Of a stretch of DNA of 64,000 bases, positions 35,606 to 43,659 are shown in pieces. The notes under the pieces were generated by a model, which had not been told where the DNA came from, ran no database searches, and worked only from the letters and a program-made list of their open reading frames with translations. The position numbers and the translations under genes are program-made. The DNA is from Bradyrhizobium liaoningense. Lineage in GTDB: Bacteria; Pseudomonadota; Alphaproteobacteria; Rhizobiales; Xanthobacteraceae. Position 1 is the first letter of the stretch, and each line of letters begins with the position of its first letter. Location of the stretch: positions 62,001-126,000 of the forward strand of contig NZ_JAFCJS010000010.1 of the NCBI RefSeq assembly GCF_018130825.1. The letters are read 5' to 3'.

Positions 35606-37051
35606 TTACGCGTTGCCGGCGGCCCTGAACTGCGCGCCCGCGCGTTGCAGGTTTTGCGGCAGGCTCATCAGCACCGCCTTGCGGTCGGCGATGGCGGCGT
35701 GGAACTGGTCGAGCGCGATGTTGAAGGCCGTGAGCCCGCCTTCCTCGATGGCGCCGTGATCGAAGCAGCGCAGCGTGTCGCGCAGGATCTCGTCGGCCTC
35801 GGTCTGCATCTGGTCGAGCTCTTCCGTCGTCTCGCTCTTGCGGGCCGCGGCGATCATGTCGAGCAGGCGTTCGCGCAGATGGCTGTTGTTGTCGCGCTCG
35901 TCTTTCTTGAGGTAGCCCGCAAACCACGCACCGATCGAGCCCATGGCGGAGAGCGCCATCAGGCTCCACCAGATGTAGTCGCTGTATTTGTCGAGGAAGC
36001 TCTTCTCCTCGCCGTCGACGAAGGCGGCGGCGCCCGGATGCACGGGGATCACCGCGTCCTTGTCGGTGTCGGGCGTCTCGATCTTGGCCGCCAGCGGGAA
36101 TTCCGTCACCAGCTGCTGCCGCACGGCGAACAGCTGGCGCGTGAACGCTGCGATGGTGGTTTCGGACACGGCTTTGCGCGCCACGATGTGGTGCGAGAAG
36201 CTGATGGTCTTGACCTCGTCGTCGGGACGATCGGGCGAGCCGCCATAGGTGCCGGCGGGAATCTCGGAGGCTTCATAGACCGGATGATTCTGCGCGATCG
36301 CGTCGGCGGAATCGATCGCGAGGAAGGTCGGTGTGCCGAAATCCTTGGTGGAGGCGGCGATGGCGTCCGCTGTGATCTTGCTGTTGACGGGGCCGGCGGC
36401 GAGATAGGCATCGGCCTTCTGGGACTTGATCGCCTCGGCGGCTTCGTTGGCCGGGAACTGGATGATCTCGACCTTGGCGGGATCGACGCCGTATTGCTGC
36501 AGGATCACCTTGAGCAGATTGACGTTGGCCTGGGTGCGGCCGACCACGCCGACGCGATGGCCGGCGAGCTGCGCGATCTTGGTGATCTTGGCGCCCTTCT
36601 TCTTGCCCTTGCCCTGGACCGACCACAGCACCACGACGTTCTTGCGCAGGGTCGCGACCGCCTGCGCGTTCTTCGGCACGTCGACGTCGCCGCGCACGAT
36701 GGCAAGATCGACCTTGCCTTCCGCGAGCGCCTCGGCGCTGGCAGTGGCGCCGTCGGTCTGGATCGGGCGCAGCCGCACGTAACTTTTGTTCTGCGAGAAA
36801 GCCTGCGTCAGCGCCTGCACGACTTTGACGTCGTCGCTGTTGGCGGGGCCAACCGCGACCTTCAGCGTCACCGGACGCATCGCAAAATAATAGCCGCCGA
36901 CGAGCGCGCCGATGATCGCAAGCACCAGCGCGAGCGACACGAGCGCCGTCTTCCGCGCCGCTGATCGCGGCGAAGGCGGAGTGGGCGCTTCGGCCAGGTC
37001 CAGACCCCCGGTCATCGATCTCCCAAACAGGCGTTTCAGGCTCAGCTTCAT
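35606..37051 (-). CDS. Membrane-anchored TAXI-type receptor with second membrane segment and cytoplasmic tail
   Basis: A 481-residue protein. Residues 1-34 are cytoplasmic, 35-57 a membrane helix without a signal-peptide cleavage site, and about 60-350 a TAXI-type periplasmic binding domain (VGPANSDDVKVVQALTQAF; GHRVGVVGRTQANVNLLKVI). About 358-380 form a second helix (YIWWSLMALSAMGSIGAWF), and the last ~100 residues are helical and probably cytoplasmic. Ordinary TAXI proteins are freely soluble partners of TRAP transporters; this one is tethered at both ends, which looks more like a sensor. No TRAP permease is nearby. Confidence 0.85.
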   Translation of the reverse strand: MKLSLKRLFGRSMTGGLDLAEAPTPPSPRSAARKTALVSLALVLAIIGALVGGYYFAMRPVTLKVAVGPANSDDVKVVQALTQAFSQNKSYVRLRPIQTDGATASAEALAEGKVDLAIVRGDVDVPKNAQAVATLRKNVVVLWSVQGKGKKKGAKITKIAQLAGHRVGVVGRTQANVNLLKVILQQYGVDPAKVEIIQFPANEAAEAIKSQKADAYLAAGPVNSKITADAIAASTKDFGTPTFLAIDSADAIAQNHPVYEASEIPAGTYGGSPDRPDDEVKTISFSHHIVARKAVSETTIAAFTRQLFAVRQQLVTEFPLAAKIETPDTDKDAVIPVHPGAAAFVDGEEKSFLDKYSDYIWWSLMALSAMGSIGAWFAGYLKKDERDNNSHLRERLLDMIAAARKSETTEELDQMQTEADEILRDTLRCFDHGAIEEGGLTAFNIALDQFHAAIADRKAVLMSLPQNLQRAGAQFRAAGNA

Positions 37052-37204
37052 CTCGGCCGGCGATTTAGGCCCGCAATTGTAGCAAATTTCTTGCCCGGCG
37101 GGGTTACAACTCCGTCATGGTTAGCGGAAGGAGGAAATCCCCCCGTGAACCCCGACCGTAAGCACGGTGTTAGGGTAAAGTTCCCCTGAAGCATGGAGAC
37201 GATC

Positions 37205-37504
37205 ATGGCAGAACGGCTGGCGGCGGAAGCACGCAAGCAGGCACTGGGCGGTATCCCCGGCTGGAGCGAGGTCGGGGGTCGCGACGCGATCGCGAAAACC
37301 TTTGTCTTCAAGGATTTCAACGAGGCCTTCGGCTTCATGACCCGCGCGGCGCTGGTCGCCGAGAAAATGGACCATCACCCCGAATGGCGCAACGTCTACA
37401 AGACCGTGGAGGTGGTGCTGTCGACTCATGATGCCGGCGGCGTCACGGCGCGCGACATCGAGCTCGCCAAGGCGATGAACGCCATCGCCAAGCCGACGGC
37501 TTAG
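37205..37504 (+). CDS. phhB: 4a-hydroxytetrahydrobiopterin dehydratase (pterin-4a-carbinolamine dehydratase)
   Basis: A 99-residue protein of the PCD/DCoH family, recycling the pterin cofactor of phenylalanine hydroxylase. The key block is DHHPEWRNVYKTVEVVLSTH (the EKMDHHPEW catalytic histidines and W). ATG at 37205 taken because GGAGAC sits four bases upstream; an ATG at 37193 is in frame. No phenylalanine hydroxylase gene is present in the window, so the pterin substrate is uncertain; the family can also work with molybdopterin enzymes. Confidence 0.92.
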   Translation: MAERLAAEARKQALGGIPGWSEVGGRDAIAKTFVFKDFNEAFGFMTRAALVAEKMDHHPEWRNVYKTVEVVLSTHDAGGVTARDIELAKAMNAIAKPTA

Positions 37505-37607
37505 CTGACACCGGGCTGACATCTTGCAGCGCCCGGCCGCATCCCCATCTTGTGATCAGCAGGGCATGCGGCGATCCGCCGCCCCTCGCTGAACGGGGAG
37601 TTGGAGC

Positions 37608-37988
37608 ATGGCTGCCGAGCACAGCGTCGGCTTCGAGCCGGCCGATCGGCTCGCGGAAGATCGTGAGAGCGTTCGCCGCCGCTTCTGGCGCAAGCTGAAG
37701 CGCGTCGCCGCGCAACTACCGTTCGCCGAGGATCTCCTTGCGGCCTATTACTGCGCGTTCGACGGGCGGACGCCGCGCCATGTCCAGGCGTCGCTGCTGG
37801 GCGCGATCGCCTATTTCATCCTGCCATTCGACTTCGTCGCCGACGTGATGCCGGTCCTCGGCTTCGCCGATGACGCCGCCGTGCTCGCCACCGCCATCCG
37901 CATGGTCGCCAGCCACATCACGACCGAGCACCGCGAAGCCGCCCGCGCCGCGCTGAAGCGCGGCGTGGAGGAGGACGTGGCGCGGTAG
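37608..37988 (+). CDS. YkvA family (DUF1232) protein
   Basis: A 126-residue protein with the DUF1232 core: hydrophobic SLLGAIAYFILPFDFVADVM with the family-specific I-x-P-x-D-x2-P/A-D pattern, then GFADDAAVLATAI. The hydrophobic hairpin probably dips into the membrane. Function unknown. It follows the pterin dehydratase gene after about 100 bases. A repeat begins 35 bases after the stop. Confidence 0.85.
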   Translation: MAAEHSVGFEPADRLAEDRESVRRRFWRKLKRVAAQLPFAEDLLAAYYCAFDGRTPRHVQASLLGAIAYFILPFDFVADVMPVLGFADDAAVLATAIRMVASHITTEHREAARAALKRGVEEDVAR

Positions 37989-38023
37989 CCGTTGTTGACG
38001 GCACGTCGTGGCCACGCCCACTG

Positions 38024-38128
38024 CTGTCATTCCCCGCGAAAGCGGGGAATCCAGTACGCCGCGGCTCCTCGATTCAATCACTGGCGTCACGGAGTACTGG
38101 ATCGCCCGGTCAAGCCGGGCGATGACAG
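38024..38128. repeat. Inverted repeat family C copy 1
   Basis: The left element CTGTCATTCCCCGCGAAAGC with GGGGAATCCAGTA is a hairpin with a GAAA loop; the right element TACTGGATCGCCCGGTCAAG ends CCGGGCGATGACAG. The outermost CTGTCAT/ATGACAG and inner CCAGTA/TACTGG pair across the 105-bp unit. It lies between the convergent YkvA and TAXI genes. Confidence 0.85.
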
Positions 38129-38175
38129 TGAGTGTGTAGACAGCGCTTGCGATACCGTCGCCGCAACGCCGCTCG

Positions 38176-39336
38176 TTACTTCTTTCCTGCCTCCGCCCGC
38201 GCCTTCTCCGCGTCCCATGCCTGGAATTGCTTGAACAGCTTCTCCCTGTCCGCATCGGAGACGTTCGCGGCCGTAGGGCTCTGCTTCAGGAACGCCTCGA
38301 AGCGCTGGCGCGTCACCGGTTCGATGCCGTGCTTGTCGAGCCATTGCTGCGCCACCGGCAATCTGTTCCAGCCGGATAGCGGCGCGGCGAGCGAGACCTC
38401 CTTCCACTTGGGATGGAAGGGCGGGTTCTGCAGCGCCGGGAATTTCGTGAAGAACGCGTCGACGAACAGCGCGAGCTTGCGATAGCGCTCGGTGTTGGGC
38501 GCCCAATTATAGGCCGCGAGCACCGCCGGCACCGCGATCGTGTCGACGCTCTCGCCCTCCTTGATCAGGTTCGGATAGTCCTTCGCCGTCAGCGTCGCCG
38601 GCAGATAGTCGCTCTGCAGCGGCTTGGCATAGTCCACCTTGGCGAGATGGAAGCGGCCGTCATTGCCGAAGGTCGAGACCGATTTGTACGGCTTGCCGCC
38701 GACCACGATGACGGCGTCGATCTCGCCGGACTTCAGTTTTTCCAGCGCGATGCGTTGCTCGACATAGACGAAGTTCGCCTTGATCCCGAGCCGCTCGAAA
38801 ACCGTCAGCGCGGTGACGAAGGTCCCGCCATTGGGCAGGTCGACGCTGACCTTCTTGCCCTCGAGGTCCTTCAGCGTCGCGATCGACTTCGGCGCGATGA
38901 CCTGCATCTCTTCATTGTAGAGCTTGGTCACGTAAGTGAACTGTTTCTTGATGTCCTTGGCAAAGCCCTTGCGCTCGAGATAGTCGAGCGTGTCGGCCCG
39001 CACGACGCCGAGATCGACGCCTTGCAGGAACAGAATGTCCGCAACGCTCTGCACCGAGCCGCGGCCGACGATCGGCAGCACGCGGATCTTGTTGCCGTCG
39101 TCGAGCACCGAGGCGAGATCGGCACCGAACTGCACGTAGGTGCCGCCGATCGTGCCCGTGATCAACGTGACCGTGTTGGCGTTCAGCGACTGCTTGGTCG
39201 AGTTCGAGCCGAACTGGAAGATGGCCTTGAGGCTGTCGGAGACCTTGGCCGGATCGTATTCGCCCTGCTCGGCGTGGGCCGCGAAGGCACAGATGGTCGT
39301 GATGGCGGCAAGCGCCATTTTCAAAACGTTACGCAT
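38176..39336 (-). CDS. TAXI family TRAP transporter solute-binding protein
   Basis: A 386-residue periplasmic protein with a cleavable signal (MRNVLKMALAAITTICAFAAHA). It belongs to the TAXI class of TRAP receptors: TVTLITGTIGGTYVQFGADLASVL at the N-terminus is the ligand-entry motif, and DLGVVRADTLDYLERKGF and DAVIVVGGKPYKS follow. TAXI receptors bind dicarboxylates or amino acids and feed a fused QM permease, which is not in this window. The C-terminal 60 residues are charged. It is followed by a Sel1/TPR-like protein on the same strand just upstream, 18 bases away. Confidence 0.9.
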   Translation of the reverse strand: MRNVLKMALAAITTICAFAAHAEQGEYDPAKVSDSLKAIFQFGSNSTKQSLNANTVTLITGTIGGTYVQFGADLASVLDDGNKIRVLPIVGRGSVQSVADILFLQGVDLGVVRADTLDYLERKGFAKDIKKQFTYVTKLYNEEMQVIAPKSIATLKDLEGKKVSVDLPNGGTFVTALTVFERLGIKANFVYVEQRIALEKLKSGEIDAVIVVGGKPYKSVSTFGNDGRFHLAKVDYAKPLQSDYLPATLTAKDYPNLIKEGESVDTIAVPAVLAAYNWAPNTERYRKLALFVDAFFTKFPALQNPPFHPKWKEVSLAAPLSGWNRLPVAQQWLDKHGIEPVTRQRFEAFLKQSPTAANVSDADREKLFKQFQAWDAEKARAEAGKK

Positions 39337-39354
39337 GATGTCCCCTGGAGTGGT

Positions 39355-40218
39355 CTAGTTCGAGAGCCGGGTGAGGCGCTGGCGCGCTTCCGCCGATCCG
39401 AGGCTGGCGGCGCGCTGGTACCAGTCGCGTGCGGCTGCCGCGTCGGCTATGACGCTTCGCGCATCGCTGGTGCCGAGCACTGCCGGATCGTAGGTTTGCG
39501 CCAGCAGCAGCGCGGCCGTTGCATCCTTCGCGTTGGCTGCGCGCTCGAGCAGCAGGCGTGCGGCGGCGATGTCGCCGACGCCGATCAGGCGCTTCGCGCG
39601 CGTCATCAGTCCCGCCAGTGTGTCGGCGTCGAGCGTCCTGGCAGGCTCGGGCGGCGCCGGCTGCGCCGCGACCGGCGCCGGAGCTGGTGCTTCGACTTGG
39701 CTTTGGACCTGGCTTTGGACCTGGCCTTGGGCTTGCAGCGCAGTCTGGTAGGCGGTCGCAATCGCTTCGCGGCTTGGCACTGACGGTGCAGGAAGATCCT
39801 GCTTGTCGGCGCTCGCCAGCATCGCGTTGGTCACGCGAGTCGGATCCTTGAGCGAGACCTGGCGTATGGCCGGCGGACTGGCCTGAGCTGCGCCTGTTGC
39901 GCTGCCGGCATAGTCGGCGAGGAGACTACGCAGCTCGGACTGAAACAGCACGGCCGCGATCGCCGCGGCGGATATCGCAAGCCCGGCAGCGACAAGCGGC
40001 GCGACCCTGGTTCTGGGCCGCAGCGCCGGCGGCGTATATTCCTGTGGGTCTGGTGCTCCGCGCGGATCGGACAGAAACAGCGGAATCGGATCGTCCTGTG
40101 GAAGTTCGGCGCGTCTGGCGCGCGCACGGATGTAGTCCGCGGTGGACGAATGTGATGCAGGTCGATCGGAGTCGAGCGCGTGCGACTCCTTCGACGGACG
40201 GTAGGCCGTCGTCTCCAT
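39355..40218 (-). CDS. Single-pass membrane protein with C-terminal TPR/Sel1-like repeats
   Basis: A 287-residue protein: an 80-residue polar N-terminus, a membrane helix around 75-95 (VAPLVAAGLAISAAAIAAVL), a Gln/Ala/Pro-rich spacer containing the short tandem QGQVQSQVQSQVEAP, and a helical C-terminal region with Sel1-like elements (LMTRAKRLIGVGDIAAARLL, AARDWYQRAASLGSAEARQ). The repeats probably face the periplasm and bind protein. ATG at 40218 is preceded by GGGGAGC. It lies 18 bases upstream of the TAXI gene, so the two are likely cotranscribed; the role is unknown. Confidence 0.75.
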   Translation of the reverse strand: METTAYRPSKESHALDSDRPASHSSTADYIRARARRAELPQDDPIPLFLSDPRGAPDPQEYTPPALRPRTRVAPLVAAGLAISAAAIAAVLFQSELRSLLADYAGSATGAAQASPPAIRQVSLKDPTRVTNAMLASADKQDLPAPSVPSREAIATAYQTALQAQGQVQSQVQSQVEAPAPAPVAAQPAPPEPARTLDADTLAGLMTRAKRLIGVGDIAAARLLLERAANAKDATAALLLAQTYDPAVLGTSDARSVIADAAAARDWYQRAASLGSAEARQRLTRLSN

Positions 40219-40495
40219 GGTGTGATGCTCCCCATTACTGACGCAACGCAGGGGCACTCCCGGTTTCAGTCTTCTTGTTATTGTCCAGAAGTGCCCCGCA
40301 AACTGGAACCGGTAAATCGCCGTCCGATTCAGCCCAAAAAACGACGGCCGTTTGCGCGAATCTGGAGATATTTGGGTTTGATTGCGGCGGCGCGGCGACA
40401 TGCACCGCAATTTTGCCCGCGATGGTTGAGGGATTTTTTTCCGGGCGGCGGTGTGCGCAACCTTGCGATGTCGCGGTTGTCCACGCTGTCCGCCA
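40219..40495. other. Non-coding stretch upstream of the Sel1-like gene
   Basis: 277 bases with no convincing gene on either strand. It is locally T/A-richer (runs of six or seven T or A near 40330-40440), fits a promoter/leader region for the minus-strand Sel1-like and TAXI genes, and ends at a family C repeat. I see no operator I can name. Confidence 0.5.
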
Positions 40496-40621
40496 CTGTC
40501 ATGCCACGCCTAGTGCGCAATTGCGCACGGGGGCGGGGCATCCAGTACGCCGCGGCTTCTCGGCTAGATCACCGGCGTCTCTGGAATGCTGGGATCGCCC
40601 GGTCGAGCCGGGCGATGACAG
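40496..40621. repeat. Inverted repeat family C copy 2, with 16-bp palindrome module
   Basis: Same outer arms as 38024-38128 (CTGTCATGCC at the left, GGCGATGACAG at the right). Where copy 1 has the GAAA loop, this copy has TA-GTGCGCAATTGCGCAC-GGGG; the perfect 16-bp palindrome at 40513-40528 is identical to the one in the family B element at 15688-15703. Confidence 0.85.
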
Positions 40622-40658
40622 TTGTGTGTGCTGAAACAGCGTCGCGATGACATCGCGA

Positions 40659-41633
40659 TCACGGATGCAGGATCACCTTGCCCATCGCCTGGCGTCCCGC
40701 CAGCACCTTCAGCGCGTCGGCGGTCTGCGCCAGCGGGAAGGTGCGGTCGACATGCGATGAAATCTTTCCTTCCGCGGTCCACTTCACGAGCTTCTCGAGA
40801 TTGGCGCGGTTCTTCGCCGGGTTGAGCCGCGTCCAGGCGCCCCAGAACACGCCGCGGATATCGCAGCCCTTCAACAGCGCGAGGTTCAGCGGCATCTTCG
40901 GAATGTCGCCGGCGGCAAAGCCGATCACGAGGAAGCGGCCTTCCCAGGCGATCGAGCGCAGCGCCTGCTCGGCATACGCACCACCAACCGGATCGAAGAT
41001 GATGTCGACGCCCTTGCCGCCCGTGAGCTTGCGCAGGCCTTCCTTCAGATCTTCCTTGCCGTAGTTCAGCGTCAGCTCGGCGCCATGCGCTTTTGCAAAC
41101 GCGAGCTTCTCGTCCGACGAGGCGCAGGCGATCACCTTCAGGCCCATCAGCTTGCCGAGCTCGCAGGCGGCAAGACCGGTGCCGCCGGCAGCGCCCAGCA
41201 CTGCGAGCGTCTCACCCGGCTTCGGGCTGGCGCGATCTTCCAGCGCATGCAGCGCGGTGCCGTAGATAATGATGATGCCGGCCGCGCGGTCATAGTCGAG
41301 ATTGTCGGGGATCTTGACGATCGACGCCGCCGGCAGTGCGATCTTCTCGCGCGCGCCGTTGTGGCCGCAGGACGCGACGACGCGGTCGCCGACCTTCAGG
41401 TCCGTGACGCCGGGGCCGATGCTCTCGATCACGCCGGCGACTTCCGCGGCGGGCGAGAACGGGAACGGCGGCTTGATCTGGTACTTGCCCTGGATCATCA
41501 GGATGTCGAAGAAGTTCAGCGCCGCCGCCTTGATCGCGATCACGGCTTCGCCGGGTCCCGCCACCGGATCCGGCACCTCGGCCAGAACGAGATCGTCGGG
41601 CTGGCAATATTGCGAGCAGAGGATGGCTTTCAT
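40659..41633 (-). CDS. NADPH:quinone oxidoreductase-type zinc-less alcohol dehydrogenase
   Basis: A 324-residue medium-chain reductase. The N-terminal GroES-like domain has AALNFFDILMIQGKYQIKPP and FSPAAEVAGVIESIGPGV, and the NADPH-binding domain has VLGAAGGTGLAACELGKLMG. The structural and catalytic zinc ligands of alcohol dehydrogenases are absent, as in zeta-crystallin/quinone oxidoreductases (QorA-like). The physiological electron acceptor is unknown; crotonyl-CoA or other enoyl reduction is an alternative. Start at 41633 matches the family's MKAILCSQ opening; a family D repeat lies about 115 bases upstream. Confidence 0.9.
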   Translation of the reverse strand: MKAILCSQYCQPDDLVLAEVPDPVAGPGEAVIAIKAAALNFFDILMIQGKYQIKPPFPFSPAAEVAGVIESIGPGVTDLKVGDRVVASCGHNGAREKIALPAASIVKIPDNLDYDRAAGIIIIYGTALHALEDRASPKPGETLAVLGAAGGTGLAACELGKLMGLKVIACASSDEKLAFAKAHGAELTLNYGKEDLKEGLRKLTGGKGVDIIFDPVGGAYAEQALRSIAWEGRFLVIGFAAGDIPKMPLNLALLKGCDIRGVFWGAWTRLNPAKNRANLEKLVKWTAEGKISSHVDRTFPLAQTADALKVLAGRQAMGKVILHP

Positions 41634-41747
41634 GGCAGCACCTTGGGGCGTTTCGAGTGGAATTATAGTTGGGTCGTTTCTGCCGGATTTAGGCACGGGC
41701 GACAATCCGGATTCTTTGCCCAAAGCGATGCACAGGACCTATCCTCC

Positions 41748-41828
41748 CGTCATTGCGAGCGCAGCGAAGCAATCCAGACTATTTCCGCAGGACGGATTCT
41801 GGATTGCTTCGCTGCGTTCGCAATGACG
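41748..41828. repeat. Inverted repeat family D
   Basis: CGTCATTGCGAGCGCAGCGA and AGCAATCCAG are mirrored 81 bp later by CTGGATTGCTTCGCTGCGTT and CGCAATGACG, with only one or two mismatches over a 30-base arm and a 21-base loop. It lies between the divergent quinone reductase and SDR genes, so it is in both 5' regions. Confidence 0.88.
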
Positions 41829-41858
41829 CGGTGTGTGGAAACAGCGAGGATTCAAACG

Positions 41859-42698
41859 ATGTTTGAAACGGGTCTGCTCAGGAACAAGCGCATCCTCGTC
41901 ACCGGCGGCGGCTCGGGCCTTGGCGCCGCGATGGGACGTCGCTTCCTCGCGCTCGGCGCCGAGCTCGTGATCTGTGGCCGCAAGCTCGACCGGCTGGACG
42001 CAACGGCGCGCGAGATGCGCGAAGAGACCGGCGGCAAGGTCACGGCGATTGCCTGCGATATCCGCGACGGCGCGGCCGTCGACAGCATGATGGATGCGAT
42101 CTGGCGCGAGGCGCCGCTCGACATCCTCGTCAACAATGCCGCCGCCACCTTCATCGCGCAGAGCGAGCATCTCTCCTTCCGCGCCGCGGACGCGATCCTG
42201 GCGCCGACGCTGCATGGCGCGATGTATTGCACGCTCGCCGCCGGCAGGCGCTGGATCGAGGGCAGTCACGGGGGTGTCGTGCTCTCGATCCTCTCGACCT
42301 CCACCATCACGGGGCGCGCCTTCACCGTGCCGTCGGCGATGGCGAAATCGGCGGTGCTGGCCATGACCAAAAGTCTCGCGGTCGAATGGGGCCCGAAGGG
42401 CATCCGCACCGTCGCGATCGCGCCGGGGCCGTTCCCGACATCAGGCGCATCGGGGCAGCTTCGCCCTGAGGGCCGCGACGAAGGCTGGACCGCCCGCAAC
42501 CCGCTTGGCCGCACCGGGGATCACGGCGAGCTCGCCGACCTCGCCAGCTTCCTCGTCTCCGACCGTGCCGCCTACATCAATGGCGAGATGGTGGTGATCG
42601 ACGGCGGCGCGCATTTGCGCAGTTCCGGCGCCGAGGACCTGCTCGGCTGGACCGATGCGCAATGGGCCGCCCAGCGTGCCGCGCGATCCAGGACCTGA
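41859..42698 (+). CDS. SDR family enoyl-reductase-like protein
   Basis: A 279-residue SDR resembling peroxisomal/bacterial 2,4-dienoyl-CoA reductases: VTGGGSGLGAAMGRRFLALG as the NADPH motif, DILVNNAAATFIAQSEHLS, a second conserved Ser block ILSTSTITG and a Y-less active-site region ending in SAMAKSAVLAMTKSLAVEWG. The usual catalytic Tyr of Y-x3-K is replaced by a Ser/Ala-rich segment with Lys kept (AMAKSAV), as in the dienoyl-CoA reductase branch. ATG at 41859 is the family start; the upstream open frame is not used. Likely role in unsaturated fatty acid breakdown. Confidence 0.85.
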   Translation: MFETGLLRNKRILVTGGGSGLGAAMGRRFLALGAELVICGRKLDRLDATAREMREETGGKVTAIACDIRDGAAVDSMMDAIWREAPLDILVNNAAATFIAQSEHLSFRAADAILAPTLHGAMYCTLAAGRRWIEGSHGGVVLSILSTSTITGRAFTVPSAMAKSAVLAMTKSLAVEWGPKGIRTVAIAPGPFPTSGASGQLRPEGRDEGWTARNPLGRTGDHGELADLASFLVSDRAAYINGEMVVIDGGAHLRSSGAEDLLGWTDAQWAAQRAARSRT

Positions 42699-42815
42699 TC
42701 GTCGCCACTTCCGCTAACTGCCTTCCCAAATTGAACTTTCCCCGCTATCCCTGCTGCGGGGACAAAGCGCGGCCGGGCCATCTTCCAGTCACAATATTGA
42801 GGGAACCACTCCAGC

Positions 42816-43478
42816 ATGTGGCGGGTGCTATCTTTCGTTTTGATGGTCGGCATGACGACGTGCGGGATCGCCGATCTCGCGCGCGCGCAGACGGCGCAAC
42901 CGGCGCCCAAGGCTGCACCCAAAGAGGCTGCACCGAAAGCGGCTGCGCCGGCGGCCAATACGGCCGCAAAGACCGCTGCCAAGCCCGAGAGCAAACCGGT
43001 GGGCCCGGCCGCGGCGGTTGCCGGTGGCGCCGAGCCGACCCTGATCGGCCAGTTCGGCACCTGGGGCGCCTATTCGGCGACACCGAACGGCAAGAAGGTC
43101 TGCTTCGCGCTGGCCAAGCCGTCGTCGTCGAAGACCAACCCGCCGAATCGGCCGCGCGATCCCGCCTATGCCTTCGTCTCGACCCGGCCGGCGGAAAAGG
43201 TGAACAACGAAGTCTCGGTCATGATCGGCTACGCCCTGAAGCCGGGGTCGGAATCGACGGTCGAGGTCGGCGGCGCCGCCTTCGCGATGTATACGCAGGG
43301 CGACGGCCTCTGGATCAAGAATGCGGCCGAGGAGGAGCGGATGGTCGAGGCCATGCGCAAATCCGCCGATCTCGTGGTCAAGGGCGTCTCGGCCAAGGGC
43401 ACGGAGACGACCGACACGTTCTCGCTGAAGGGCCTCGCCCAGGCGCTCGACAAGATCGCCCAGGATTGTAGGCGGTAA
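42816..43478 (+). CDS. Invasion-associated locus B (IalB)-like secreted protein
   Basis: A 220-residue exported protein with signal peptide MWRVLSFVLMVGMTTCGIA, an Ala/Lys/Pro-rich low-complexity stretch (about 24-72) and an IalB-like domain (LIGQFGTWGAYSATPNGKKV-C, then KVNNEVSVMIGYAL). The Cys in the KVCFALAKP motif and a C-terminal Cys (QDCRR) could form a disulfide. IalB-like proteins are widespread in alphaproteobacteria and only loosely linked to invasion; here the role is unknown. Between this gene and rlmN lies a hairpin-rich repeat. Confidence 0.85.
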   Translation: MWRVLSFVLMVGMTTCGIADLARAQTAQPAPKAAPKEAAPKAAAPAANTAAKTAAKPESKPVGPAAAVAGGAEPTLIGQFGTWGAYSATPNGKKVCFALAKPSSSKTNPPNRPRDPAYAFVSTRPAEKVNNEVSVMIGYALKPGSESTVEVGGAAFAMYTQGDGLWIKNAAEEERMVEAMRKSADLVVKGVSAKGTETTDTFSLKGLAQALDKIAQDCRR

Positions 43479-43561
43479 CGCCTAGTCGTTAAGGCTGAGG
43501 GCGATAAGGTCGCAATCGGGTGTTCCGGTTGCTATATAGGAGCGGTTCCAAGTTTTTCCGT

Positions 43562-43600
43562 CATTCCGGGATGGTCCGAAGGACCAGACCCGGAATCTCG
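43562..43600. repeat. Hairpin repeat upstream of rlmN
   Basis: CATTCCGGGATGGTCC-GAA-GGACCAGACCCGGAATC forms a stem with one bulge and is followed by a partial repeat of GGTTCCGGGTT. It lies in the 5' region of rlmN, 60 bases before its ATG. The nearby TATATAGGAG at about 43530 may belong to a promoter. Confidence 0.7.
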
Positions 43601-43659
43601 AGGTTCCGGGTTCAGCTCTTCGAGCTGCCCCAGAACGACCAAGCCATTAGGTCCATTCA

